A DNA stretch of 64,000 nt from Litoribacter populi (GTDB lineage Bacteria; Bacteroidota; Bacteroidia; Cytophagales; Cyclobacteriaceae), in contig NZ_VMKN01000001.1 of assembly GCF_007483685.1 (NCBI RefSeq), positions 1,910,393 to 1,974,392 of the forward strand. The letters run 5' to 3'. The position numbers were made by a program, and so were the translations under genes. Below the pieces are notes generated by a model. It was not told where the DNA came from. It saw only the letters and a list, made by a program, of their open reading frames with translations, and ran no database searches. Numbering within the stretch: the stretch's first letter is position 1; the number at the start of each line of letters is the position of its first letter. This document shows, piece by piece, positions 32,869-41,775 of the stretch.

Positions 32869-33699
32869 ATGAAGACCGAGTTTTTACGAGTAGCGTATGT
32901 ATTGTTATGTGTAACTGCATTTTCAAGCTGTATTTCTAATAAAAAGATCATATATCTTCAAAATCTTGCCGGAAAAACGGAAATTAAAGAAGAAACCTTG
33001 GTAACCTATGATTTGCCTGTATATAGAATACAGCGGGATGATATAATTGATGTACAGGTTCGCTCCACTAATATAGAGGTAAATGAAATTTTTAACCTCG
33101 CTTCTGGAATGGGAGCAGGAGGGCAAATGGGTATGGGCGGTGGCTTCATGGGTGGCGGCGGTGGTGATATTTACTATATGACCGGGTATACCGTAGACAA
33201 GACTGGTATGATAGAATTGCCTTTTGTTGGAAAACTTTCCGTTGAGGGTCTAAATACGGATGAGATCAAAGAGCTCGTTGAGAAAAACTTGATGCAGTAT
33301 TTTCAAGATGAAATTTTTGTTCGGGTTAAGCTTGGAGGTATTAGGTATGCGGCCTTTGGAGAATTTAAGATGGGTGGTAAATTCGTAGTACTCCAAAACC
33401 GACTTACCATTTTTGAGGCAATTGCAAATGCAGGGGATTTGACCATCTTGGCTAAAAGGGATGAATTACTGGTGTTGAGGCAATATCCTGAAGGCACTAA
33501 GCTTCACCGGGTAAATCTTAAGGACAGAAACATCATTAATTCGCCTTTTTACTTCATACAGCCCAATGATCAACTATATGCCGAACCGATCAAAGCTAGA
33601 GAAATAGGTGGGGGGGAAACTGGAGTGCAGACTTTTCAATTGTTTATGACTTTGCTGTCAGCAGGTCTATTTATTTATGCAATTTTTCTAAATGACTAG
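32869..33699 (+). CDS. Wza-like polysaccharide export lipoprotein
   Basis: The 276-residue protein has a lipoprotein signal (CVTAFSSC, Cys at about residue 20). The polysaccharide export (Poly_export) domain begins with YRIQRDDIIDVQV. Residues about 80-101 are a Gly/Met-rich insertion (GMGAGGQMGMGGG...) inside this domain. An SLBB-type domain follows (FGEFKMGGKFVVLQNRLTIFEAIANAGDL), then a C-terminal transmembrane helix (FMTLLSAGLFIYAIFL), typical of Bacteroidota Wza-like proteins. It should form the outer-membrane exit ring for the capsule or exopolysaccharide. The Wzc-like gene starts three bases later. Confidence 0.9.
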   Translation: MKTEFLRVAYVLLCVTAFSSCISNKKIIYLQNLAGKTEIKEETLVTYDLPVYRIQRDDIIDVQVRSTNIEVNEIFNLASGMGAGGQMGMGGGFMGGGGGDIYYMTGYTVDKTGMIELPFVGKLSVEGLNTDEIKELVEKNLMQYFQDEIFVRVKLGGIRYAAFGEFKMGGKFVVLQNRLTIFEAIANAGDLTILAKRDELLVLRQYPEGTKLHRVNLKDRNIINSPFYFIQPNDQLYAEPIKAREIGGGETGVQTFQLFMTLLSAGLFIYAIFLND

Positions 33700-33702
33700 G
33701 GT

Positions 33703-36081
33703 ATGAAAAACAATGTCCAAAATAATTCGCAAAACAATCCTTTTGAAGCTACTGGAGATGGTTACGATTTTCAGGCTTTGCTTAAGAAGTTTCTTGCTAA
33801 GTGGTATCTTTTCTTGATATTTCCCGCTATAGGCTTTGGTGTTACCTATTTTGTCAATGACATCCTTTTTACCAAATACAAAGTAGAGTCATCAGTGCTG
33901 ATTGGTGATTTTGGAAAGGAAAACATGAATTCCGTTTTATTTGAAAATTTGGTACCCCAAACTGGGACCAATCTCGAAAACGAAATCGGAATTCTATCTT
34001 CATTTGGTCTTCATGCCCGCACAATTGAAAATTTGGATTTTAATGTTTCTATCTCCGAAAAGAACATTTTAGGAGACGAACATGATCTGTATAGAGTAGC
34101 ACCTGTTAATATAAATTTAGATCTTAATAAACCCTATGTCGCCAACGGTACCATGATATTGTCCATTACGGATGAAGGGGCAACTTTAGAAACGGAAGGA
34201 GACAGTTATAATATTTATAATCCAGTTTCAAAGACTTATTCCTATAATGAGGGTAATTTGAAAGCTAGGTTGAAAGATGGAGCGCCGCAGATGACGCCTT
34301 TTGGGGCTATGACCTTTAACATTATTGATCAAGAGTTTAGAGGAGAACTAATTGTAAGATTTCACCCCACCCATGACCTGGTTTTGGGGTATTTGTATTC
34401 TGTGAAGTTTGAGGAACCGTTGAATGAAAGTACAATTATCAAATTATCAATGATCAGTTCTTCTCCTGAAAAGGCCAAGATTTACTTGTCTGCTTTGATG
34501 AATCAATACATACAAGAGGAACTGGACCAAGCCAATAAGACTGCAGAGAACATCGTCAACTTTATTGATTCTCAACTAACTGGAATTACAGACAGTCTTA
34601 ATCATATAGAAAATAGACTTGAGAATTACCGGACGAATCATCAAATTTTTGATTTAAGCAGTGAGGGGGCCTCTATATATGGAAGGCTTGCTGATTTAGA
34701 GCAAGAAAAAGCGGTTTTGGATATGAGTTTAAGGTATTACCATACTTTAAATGAATATGTGCAGGAAGAAAGGTTTGAAGATTTGATGGTGCCTTCATTG
34801 GCTGGGGTTACTGAACCGGTACTGAACCAGCTTGTGGGGAAAGTATTGGAGCAACAAGGGCAACTCTCAACTTTGAGATTGGCCTTAACAAAAGATAACT
34901 CCAGACTTAAGAATGAAGAGGAAAAACTTAGAATCGTTATCAGATCTCTGAGGGAAAATCTTAAGAACCTACTCATTAATACCCAGGCGCAAAGTGAGGA
35001 TCTAGATCGTAGGATTGCCAAAGTAAACAGTGAGGTAAATAGTTTGCCAGCAACAGAAAGACGATTACTATCCATTCAGAGGAAATTCACCATCAACGAA
35101 GGGATCTACAATTACTTGCTACAACGAAGAGCAGAATCCGCTATCTCTAAAGCTGCTACCAAAAGTCAAAACAACATCCTTGATGAACCAAGAATTATCG
35201 AAGCTGTTTTTCCAAAACACCAGAACAACTTGGCTATTGGGATCCTACTAGGCCTTATAATTCCTGCTCTATTCATTTTTACCAAGGATTTTTTCCGAAA
35301 CAAGGTGGAATCAGTCTCAGATATCAAGAAATATTTTACTTATCCCATAATAGGTAATGTACCTAAAAGCAAGGTTCAAGGTGATTTGGCTGTTTATAAT
35401 TTCCCTAAATCCCACGTGACTGAGGCTTATCGGTCAATTAGAGCAAACTTCAAGTATTTGTTTCCTGAGAAGGAAATGAAATCTCTTTTTGTGACCTCTG
35501 GTCAACCCAAGGATGGTAAAACCTTTACTGCTGTCAATCTTGCTTCAATTTTCGCATTAAGTGGTAGGAAAACAGTGATCGTAGGTGTAGACCTTAGAAA
35601 ACCAAGGCTTCATGATTCATTTCATATGTCAAACAAGTTAGGGTTAACTTCATACTTAATCGGGCAGAACAGTTATGAGGAAATTGTGACGCCAACCGAT
35701 TATGAGAACCTTCATGTAGTAGTCGCTGGTCCGATACCTCCAAATCCTGCTGAGTTAATATTGACCCAGAAATTCAGAACGTTTGTGGCAGCTTTACATG
35801 AACAATTCGATACGATTATTTTTGATACACCGCCCATGGGGGTAGTTGCAGAGACCTTGGATATCATGTCTTTGTGTGATGCAGGGTTGTTTGTGATAAG
35901 AAAAGATCAAACAACTCTTGAAGCTCTTGAGGCATGTAAGGATACTTTAGAGAAAACCAATTTTAATTCGCTTTATATAGTTTACAATGATTGTGAGGAT
36001 GTCCGTTCTGGATATGCTGCTGGTTATTATGGTGATGAAAGTGAGGGGAAGTCAAAAGTTTTAGTTAAAGATCCCGCTTGA
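33703..36081 (+). CDS. Wzc-like polysaccharide copolymerase with tyrosine autokinase domain
   Basis: The 792-residue inner-membrane protein has a Wzz domain between two transmembrane segments (about residues 32-52 and 513-530), with a long periplasmic coiled coil (residues 265-480). The cytoplasmic BY-kinase domain has Walker A (GQPKDGKT, about 600-607), Walker A' (VIVGVDLRKPR) and Walker B (TIIFDTPPM). The C-terminal tail has only a small tyrosine cluster (GYAAGYYGDE), fewer than in E. coli Wzc. It should control chain length and export together with the Wza-like protein. It follows that gene by three bases; a 141-base spacer separates it from the ABC transporter. Confidence 0.92.
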   Translation: MKNNVQNNSQNNPFEATGDGYDFQALLKKFLAKWYLFLIFPAIGFGVTYFVNDILFTKYKVESSVLIGDFGKENMNSVLFENLVPQTGTNLENEIGILSSFGLHARTIENLDFNVSISEKNILGDEHDLYRVAPVNINLDLNKPYVANGTMILSITDEGATLETEGDSYNIYNPVSKTYSYNEGNLKARLKDGAPQMTPFGAMTFNIIDQEFRGELIVRFHPTHDLVLGYLYSVKFEEPLNESTIIKLSMISSSPEKAKIYLSALMNQYIQEELDQANKTAENIVNFIDSQLTGITDSLNHIENRLENYRTNHQIFDLSSEGASIYGRLADLEQEKAVLDMSLRYYHTLNEYVQEERFEDLMVPSLAGVTEPVLNQLVGKVLEQQGQLSTLRLALTKDNSRLKNEEEKLRIVIRSLRENLKNLLINTQAQSEDLDRRIAKVNSEVNSLPATERRLLSIQRKFTINEGIYNYLLQRRAESAISKAATKSQNNILDEPRIIEAVFPKHQNNLAIGILLGLIIPALFIFTKDFFRNKVESVSDIKKYFTYPIIGNVPKSKVQGDLAVYNFPKSHVTEAYRSIRANFKYLFPEKEMKSLFVTSGQPKDGKTFTAVNLASIFALSGRKTVIVGVDLRKPRLHDSFHMSNKLGLTSYLIGQNSYEEIVTPTDYENLHVVVAGPIPPNPAELILTQKFRTFVAALHEQFDTIIFDTPPMGVVAETLDIMSLCDAGLFVIRKDQTTLEALEACKDTLEKTNFNSLYIVYNDCEDVRSGYAAGYYGDESEGKSKVLVKDPA

Positions 36082-36222
36082 TTTTTTGAATTTCTTGAAC
36101 TGAAGTAAATATAAAATTTATAATCAATTGATGCTAAGCTTGTTAATGGGGCTGACGGGGCGAAGCCGTGCATGGAGTATTGTTAACTATTAGTTTATAA
36201 TTTTTAGAGTAAAATTTCCTAT

Positions 36223-38013
36223 ATGGATAGTATTAAAAAAATAATTTTAAAATATTTTTCATCTTTTGCATATTTCTTCTTTCATCTAAGGTTTAGGATA
36301 TTTATCGCTTTGGGATTAAGTCTGTCTGTAGGGCTTATGGATGGTTTGGGGATTGCAATGTTCTTGCCTTTACTCGAGTCAACTGATGGACAAGCTTCAG
36401 CAGAAGGTTTGGGAAATCTGGGTTTTCTTCTTGCCTGGATGGACAATATTGGATTAGGTACTGGAGTTGGGGCCGTGTTAATAGTGTTAGTGTTTTTCTT
36501 CTGTATGAAAGGCCTATTTTACTTCTGTTCTGAATATTACTCCGTGATTCTTAGAAGATTTTTTATAACTAAAATGAGGTTTGATAATATTGATAGTCTT
36601 TCAGATTTTAATTATAAATCCTTTGTGCTGGCTGACTCAGGAAGAATTCAAAATACTTTTTCGGGAGAAGTAGGTCAAGTTTTACAATCATATATTTTTT
36701 ACTTCCATACCATTCAGGCAGTAATAATGGTTTCTGTATATGCCGCTTTAGCATTTTTTGCTAATCCTCATTTTGCACTTTTGGTGGTAATGGGAGGTGT
36801 GGTTACCAATTATTTATATGGAAAAATCTATAGAAAAACTAAAGATCTTTCTGCCCAGATTACTGAAGATGCTCATGATTTTCAAGGTTTATTGGTCCAG
36901 AAAGTTGCGTTTTTTAAGTATCTAAAAGCTACTGGATTGGTTTATTCATTCGGACAAAAGCTTAAGAGAACAATTGTTAAAATAGAGGATAGCTCTATGA
37001 AAATTGGGAAGTATGCAGCTATATTAAGCGGTTCTAGAGAACCCTTGGTGGTAAGTGTAGTAGCAATTGTTATCCTTGTTCAGCTCAACTGGTTTGGGAC
37101 CAATATGGGGGTTATATTGCTAAGTTTGCTGTTTTTTTACAGGGCTCTTGCCTATTTAATGGGATTACAAAACACATATAATTCCTTCATAGGAACCACG
37201 GGTTCTCTTAAAAATATGACAGCTTTTATGAACGAATTAAGAGCTGGAAGAGAACAATTCGGTAGTATACCTGTCAAAACAATCGAAGATGGGATAACCC
37301 TTACTAATCTACATTTCAATTATGGTATTACTCCAATATTGCAGAATATCAATCTTGAAATTAAAAAGAATGAAACTATTGCTTTTGTCGGAGAAAGTGG
37401 AAGTGGGAAGACTACATTAGTCAATATCATTGCTGGACTTATGGCTCCCGATCGTGGAAGTATTTATGTTGACGGTATGGATAGGTCGAAGATAGATGTA
37501 AGAAGTTTGGCTTTAAAAGTTGGTTACATCACACAGGAACCGGTAATTTTTGATGATACGATCTATAATAATATAACTTTTTGGGCAGATGATAATGAAC
37601 ACAACAAACGTAGGTTTTGGGAGGCTTTAGAAAAGGCCTCGATTGCAGAATTTGTGCGAAGTATACCCGGGCAGGAATATGCTAAACTTGGAAGTAATGG
37701 CGTAATGGTAAGTGGAGGGCAAAAACAACGTTTATCTATAGCTCGGGAATTATATAAGGATATTGAAATCCTAATAATGGACGAGGCCACTTCAGCATTA
37801 GACTCTGAAACCGAAAAAGCTATCCAACAAAATATTGAGGATTTAAAAGGTAATTATACTATACTGATTGTTGCCCATAGATTAAGTACGATAAAGAATG
37901 CCGATAAGATAGTACTACTCCAAAAGGGTAGAATTATGGGGTCTGGCGAATTTTATTCTTTGGTAGAGGATTCGGTTGCTTTTAAAAACATGGTTGCCTT
38001 ACAAGAGATTTAG
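36223..38013 (+). CDS. ABC transporter, fused permease/ATPase (PglK/MsbA-like), candidate glycan flippase
   Basis: The 596-residue half-transporter has a six-helix membrane domain (residues 20-330) and a nucleotide-binding domain with Walker A (GESGSGKT, about 390-397), Q-loop (ITQEP), signature VSGGQKQR (about 497-504) and Walker B (ILIMDEATSALD), plus the switch His in VAHRLST. Such exporters include MsbA (lipid A) and PglK, which flips lipid-linked oligosaccharide. No Wzx (MATE-like, 12-14 helices) gene occurs in the locus, so this protein probably performs the flip. It opens the glycosyltransferase series; the next start is eight bases after its stop. Confidence 0.88.
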   Translation: MDSIKKIILKYFSSFAYFFFHLRFRIFIALGLSLSVGLMDGLGIAMFLPLLESTDGQASAEGLGNLGFLLAWMDNIGLGTGVGAVLIVLVFFFCMKGLFYFCSEYYSVILRRFFITKMRFDNIDSLSDFNYKSFVLADSGRIQNTFSGEVGQVLQSYIFYFHTIQAVIMVSVYAALAFFANPHFALLVVMGGVVTNYLYGKIYRKTKDLSAQITEDAHDFQGLLVQKVAFFKYLKATGLVYSFGQKLKRTIVKIEDSSMKIGKYAAILSGSREPLVVSVVAIVILVQLNWFGTNMGVILLSLLFFYRALAYLMGLQNTYNSFIGTTGSLKNMTAFMNELRAGREQFGSIPVKTIEDGITLTNLHFNYGITPILQNINLEIKKNETIAFVGESGSGKTTLVNIIAGLMAPDRGSIYVDGMDRSKIDVRSLALKVGYITQEPVIFDDTIYNNITFWADDNEHNKRRFWEALEKASIAEFVRSIPGQEYAKLGSNGVMVSGGQKQRLSIARELYKDIEILIMDEATSALDSETEKAIQQNIEDLKGNYTILIVAHRLSTIKNADKIVLLQKGRIMGSGEFYSLVEDSVAFKNMVALQEI

Positions 38014-38021
38014 AATAATTG

Positions 38022-39155
38022 ATGATTAATAAGAAATCTATTTTTATACTAATTAACACATTACGTGGTGGAGGTGCTGAAAAAGTATTGATTGATATTT
38101 TGGAAAGAATTAATTATAATAAATATCAAATTACACTCGGGTTGGTGTTTTCAGGAGGCGTTCACTTTGAAAAAATTCCATCAAATGTTCAAATTGTTTA
38201 TTTGTTGCCGCAGAATACGTACCTACTGAGATTTTTTAATAAGATAATGTTTGAATGGCCTAAGAAATTGGGAAATGATTTTTTAACAAGATTTTTTGTT
38301 AACTATAGATTTCGAAACATTTACGATCTTGAGATTGCATTTATGGAAGGTCTATCAACCAAATACCTAAGCTATAAAAAGAATGCAAATAAACGTATTG
38401 CATGGGTGCACACTGATCTGAAGAATAACCACTACACATCTACTTTTTTTGAAAGTGTGGAAGATGAATCCCAGTTTTACAATTTATATGATAAAATAGT
38501 TTTTGTGAGCAAGGATTCCATGTTGGAATTTAACGAATTGTTTAATGTTCCGAAGAATAAACAGGTGATACAAACTAACCTAATACCTAAATCCTCTATT
38601 CTATTAAGGGCTAAGGATTATACTGTTGAAAAAAACAAATTTATAATTGTTTCAGTGGGGAGATTAGAAATCCAAAAGGCTTTCTATAGACTAGTGGAAG
38701 TTGCAAAACTTCTAAAAAATACTGGATATGTATTTGAGGTTTGGTTGATCGGGGAGGGAGAATTGGAAAATGATCTAAAGGCGCAAGTTCAACATTTACA
38801 ACTCGAAAAAGAATTTATTTTCCTAGGTTATAAATCTAATCCCTATCCGTTTTTACAAGCAGCGGATGTATATATAAACACCTCTATAACCGAGGGATAC
38901 CCCTTGACGGTTTGCGAAGCAATATGCTTGGGAAGAACTGTAGTATGTACTTCCAGTCCAGGTTCTCGTGAGATTTTAGGTAATAATGAATATGGGATTA
39001 TTACTAGTCATGATTCTTTCTCGATTTATTCTGCAGTTAAATCCCTAATTGACAATCCTCATATGTTACTTGAATACCAGTCTAAGGCATTGGTTAGATC
39101 CGAGATTTTCGATGAAGAGAAAACAATGTTAGAAATTGAAAACCTATTAATTTGA
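38022..39155 (+). CDS. Glycosyltransferase family 4-like
   Basis: The 377-residue GT-B enzyme has an N-terminal acceptor domain with LRGGGAEKVLIDIL and a donor domain with IVSVGRLEIQKAFYRLVEVA, IGEGELENDLKAQ and the nucleotide-sugar EX7E block EGYPLTVCEAICLGRTVV. Donor sugar is not predictable. ATG 38022 is chosen over a TTG one codon upstream. Its TGA overlaps the next gene's ATG (TGATG). Confidence 0.85.
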   Translation: MINKKSIFILINTLRGGGAEKVLIDILERINYNKYQITLGLVFSGGVHFEKIPSNVQIVYLLPQNTYLLRFFNKIMFEWPKKLGNDFLTRFFVNYRFRNIYDLEIAFMEGLSTKYLSYKKNANKRIAWVHTDLKNNHYTSTFFESVEDESQFYNLYDKIVFVSKDSMLEFNELFNVPKNKQVIQTNLIPKSSILLRAKDYTVEKNKFIIVSVGRLEIQKAFYRLVEVAKLLKNTGYVFEVWLIGEGELENDLKAQVQHLQLEKEFIFLGYKSNPYPFLQAADVYINTSITEGYPLTVCEAICLGRTVVCTSSPGSREILGNNEYGIITSHDSFSIYSAVKSLIDNPHMLLEYQSKALVRSEIFDEEKTMLEIENLLI

Positions 39156-40117
39156 TGTTACTCTCAATTGTTTTACCAACGTACAATGTCGAGGATTACC
39201 TTTCCAGATGTTTAAAAAGTATTCTAGATCAAGAGGTAGAATCATCTCAATATGAAGTAATAATAGTAAATGATGGCTCCTTAGATCGTTCAGGTAAAAT
39301 TGCTGAAAGATTTTCAAAACTTTACGGAAATGTGCATTTAATAAACCAAGAAAATAGAGGCTTGAGTGGAGCTCGCAATACAGGGTTGAGGGAGGCTAAA
39401 GGAAAATTTGTTTGGTTTATAGATAGTGATGATTGCATAACGGAAGGTTCTCTGAAATATATTCTGGCTTGTTTGATTTCACCTATCGAATCCTTAATAG
39501 TAAATTTTCAAAGATGTACTGAGGACGGTAAATATTCAAATTCTTCCATGGTCAATCATCAGTTTGAAGAAAATAGGGTGTATAAAGGGGTTGAATATTT
39601 TGCAAATAGGCCGGGTGATTTTTTATGTTCTTGGAGATACATCACCAAAAGAAAACTGTTACTTGAGCATAACCTTTTTTGGAAAGAAGGAATCGTCCAT
39701 GAAGATAATGAGCATACTCCTCGGCTGTTATACTTTATAGAAAAGTTGCAAATATTACATTCAGCAGTTTATATCTATCAAATCAGGTCCGGTTCAATAA
39801 TGACGAGCTTTAGCCCTAAAAAAGCAAAAAGTTGGATAGAGATCTTTAAATCTTTGAGAGATTTTAGAAATTCATTGCCGATAACGGATGCCTATAGAAG
39901 ATTGTTGAATGAGTATCTACTTCAGCAGTACAGCAATTTTTTGCATGATAGTTCCATTTACCCAAATTCAGATGCTGAAGTCAAATCATTGAAGAGAATC
40001 GGTTTCCTTGAAAATTGGAAAGGGATGAATATGAAAGAATTTGGGAAATACTTTTGGTTAAAGAATTTCCCACTTTTATTTAGTAAGTTCTCATTCTATT
40101 ATAATAGGCTTATATAA
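39155..40117 (+). CDS. Glycosyltransferase family 2
   Basis: The 320-residue GT-A enzyme starts LLSIVLPTYNVEDYLSRCL. It has the acceptor-side block IIVNDGSLDRSGKIAE, NRGLSGARNTGLREAKG and the metal-binding DSDD in WFIDSDDCI. The C-terminal part (after residue 200) is helical and may contact the membrane or the acceptor. The start overlaps the preceding stop, and its own TAA shares a base with the next ATG, so the genes are translationally coupled. Confidence 0.87.
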   Translation: MLLSIVLPTYNVEDYLSRCLKSILDQEVESSQYEVIIVNDGSLDRSGKIAERFSKLYGNVHLINQENRGLSGARNTGLREAKGKFVWFIDSDDCITEGSLKYILACLISPIESLIVNFQRCTEDGKYSNSSMVNHQFEENRVYKGVEYFANRPGDFLCSWRYITKRKLLLEHNLFWKEGIVHEDNEHTPRLLYFIEKLQILHSAVYIYQIRSGSIMTSFSPKKAKSWIEIFKSLRDFRNSLPITDAYRRLLNEYLLQQYSNFLHDSSIYPNSDAEVKSLKRIGFLENWKGMNMKEFGKYFWLKNFPLLFSKFSFYYNRLI

Positions 40118-41289
40118 TGAGGATATGTTTCCTTACCTATAGTGTTTTTACTCATGGTGGAATGCAAAGGATTACTGCTACTATGACTAAAGAATTTAGT
40201 AAAAAGCATGATGTTCATCTCCTTTTGACATCGGGAAAGAAAGATGGTAATCTTTATAACATGCCAGATGCCCAAAAAATTACTGTTTATGAGCTTAGTA
40301 TTCCTAGGAAAATCATACGAAATACATTGAATATATTGGCAAAAAAGGGTTTTTTTAATGCTAAAAGGGTTGAGAAATATGGATCTTTGATGTTTCTAAA
40401 AAAGCAACGAAATTTTTTGGTTGATTTTATAAATGATAATCAATTCGATTTAGTGGTGGGCTTTGATACTGGGAGTGATCTTTGGATGGCTTCGGTTAAG
40501 GAAAGAGTCAAAACACCAATGGTAGGTGTGATCCAAGCATCCTATGATCACTTCTTTGGAAGTTCTGATCGAGGAAATTACAAACATGAGTTCATATTCC
40601 AGCATTATTTAAAAAAACTGGATAACCTGATCGTATTATCGGATGATGATAAGAAAACTTTTTTCAATAAGTTGGGGCTTGAGGCAGTTAGAGTATATAA
40701 TGCTCATGACATGGAGTACGATGAAATTTCCACTTTATCCAATAAGAAATTTATTGCTTTGGGTAGATGTGCGCATCACAAAGGATTTGATGTGTTATTA
40801 GAGGGATTCAAAATTTTCGCACTTACAAATAAGGAGTGGACTCTTGATATAGTTGGAGATGGCCCATTAAAGCCTTTTCTAGAGCAGAAAATTGATGAAT
40901 TCAATTTAAGGGATAGGGTAAAACTTTTTCCATATACTAGTAATGTAAAAAAGCACCTTGCTCAGGCCTCAGTATTTGTATTTTGTTCTAGATCAGAAGG
41001 ATTTGGAATTGTCCAAATTGAGGCCATGAGTTGTGGTTTACCAATAGTGGCATCGACCATACCAGTAACCCAGGAAATTCTCACCAGCCAGAAGGTAGCC
41101 ATATTTTATGAAACCGAAAATCCATATTCATTAGCAAAGTCCCTTCATGAAATCATCACTTCTGATTTGAAAAAAATGAGTAAAAATGCAATCCAGTATT
41201 CCAAAAGCTTTACTGCAGAAGAGATAGGAAAACAATATGAAGAAATTTTTAATGAAGCTGTAGGATGCGTTCCAGTATACAATATTTGA
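40117..41289 (+). CDS. Glycosyltransferase family 4 (GalNAc-type donor block)
   Basis: The 390-residue GT-B enzyme has GGMQRITATMTKEFSKKHDV at the N-terminus and the donor-domain blocks FIALGRCAHHKGFDVLLEGF, DIVGDGPLKPFLEQKI and SRSEGFGIVQIEAMSCGLPI (EX7E). The pattern resembles N-acetylgalactosaminyl or galactosyl transferases of capsule loci, but donor identity is a guess. Its 3' end overlaps the next gene by 25 bases if that gene starts at its first ATG. Confidence 0.87.
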   Translation: MRICFLTYSVFTHGGMQRITATMTKEFSKKHDVHLLLTSGKKDGNLYNMPDAQKITVYELSIPRKIIRNTLNILAKKGFFNAKRVEKYGSLMFLKKQRNFLVDFINDNQFDLVVGFDTGSDLWMASVKERVKTPMVGVIQASYDHFFGSSDRGNYKHEFIFQHYLKKLDNLIVLSDDDKKTFFNKLGLEAVRVYNAHDMEYDEISTLSNKKFIALGRCAHHKGFDVLLEGFKIFALTNKEWTLDIVGDGPLKPFLEQKIDEFNLRDRVKLFPYTSNVKKHLAQASVFVFCSRSEGFGIVQIEAMSCGLPIVASTIPVTQEILTSQKVAIFYETENPYSLAKSLHEIITSDLKKMSKNAIQYSKSFTAEEIGKQYEEIFNEAVGCVPVYNI

Positions 41290-41762
41290 TTAATCTACTT
41301 ATGCCTCTAATTCCTGAAACCAGGCTCTTTAGTGTAAAAAACAAACTGTATAAGACTGCTGGAGCAAAGCTTGGAGCTGGGGTTCGTATCTGTTCCTCAG
41401 TTCAAATTCGCGGTATAGGGGATTTGACTATAGGTGAAAATACCTGGGTGGGTCATAATTGTCACATAATTAGTGCTTGTAAGATTGAAATAGGGAAAAA
41501 TGTAGATATTGCTCCAAATGTATTTTTCACTACTGGATCACATCATATTGACCTGGTGGGAGATAGGGTGGCAGGTAAAGGAACACAGGAGGCTATCAAA
41601 ATTGGAGACGGAAGTTGGATTTCCGCTGGTTCAATAATATTAGCAGGGACCTCTATAGGAAGCAAAAGTATAGTCGCGGCAGGTGCGGTAGTCAAAGGTG
41701 AATTTCCCCCAAATTCCTTAATCGGTGGAGTTCCAGCAAAATTGATCAAAAAATTGACTTAG
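41265..41762 (+). CDS. Hexapeptide-repeat acyltransferase (LbH, maltose O-acetyltransferase-like)
   Basis: The 165-residue protein is a left-handed beta-helix enzyme. Hexapeptide turns are visible: VRICSSVQIRGIGDLTIGEN, IEIGKNVDIAP and IKIGDGSWISAGSIILAGTS, with the catalytic His likely in TTGSHHIDL. It ends VVKGEFPPNSLIGGVPAKLI, a WcaF/Maa-type C-terminus. It should O-acetylate a sugar of the polymer with acetyl-CoA. A second ATG at 41301 would avoid the overlap with the upstream gene. Confidence 0.87.
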   Translation: MRSSIQYLINLLMPLIPETRLFSVKNKLYKTAGAKLGAGVRICSSVQIRGIGDLTIGENTWVGHNCHIISACKIEIGKNVDIAPNVFFTTGSHHIDLVGDRVAGKGTQEAIKIGDGSWISAGSIILAGTSIGSKSIVAAGAVVKGEFPPNSLIGGVPAKLIKKLT

Positions 41763-41775
41763 CTTTAAAGAGAAA

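Noticed and set aside
36120-36222. JUMPstart/ops antiterminator element upstream of the ABC gene
   Set aside because: No GGCGGTAG-type ops core was found, and no RfaH or UpxY-like gene is in the window.
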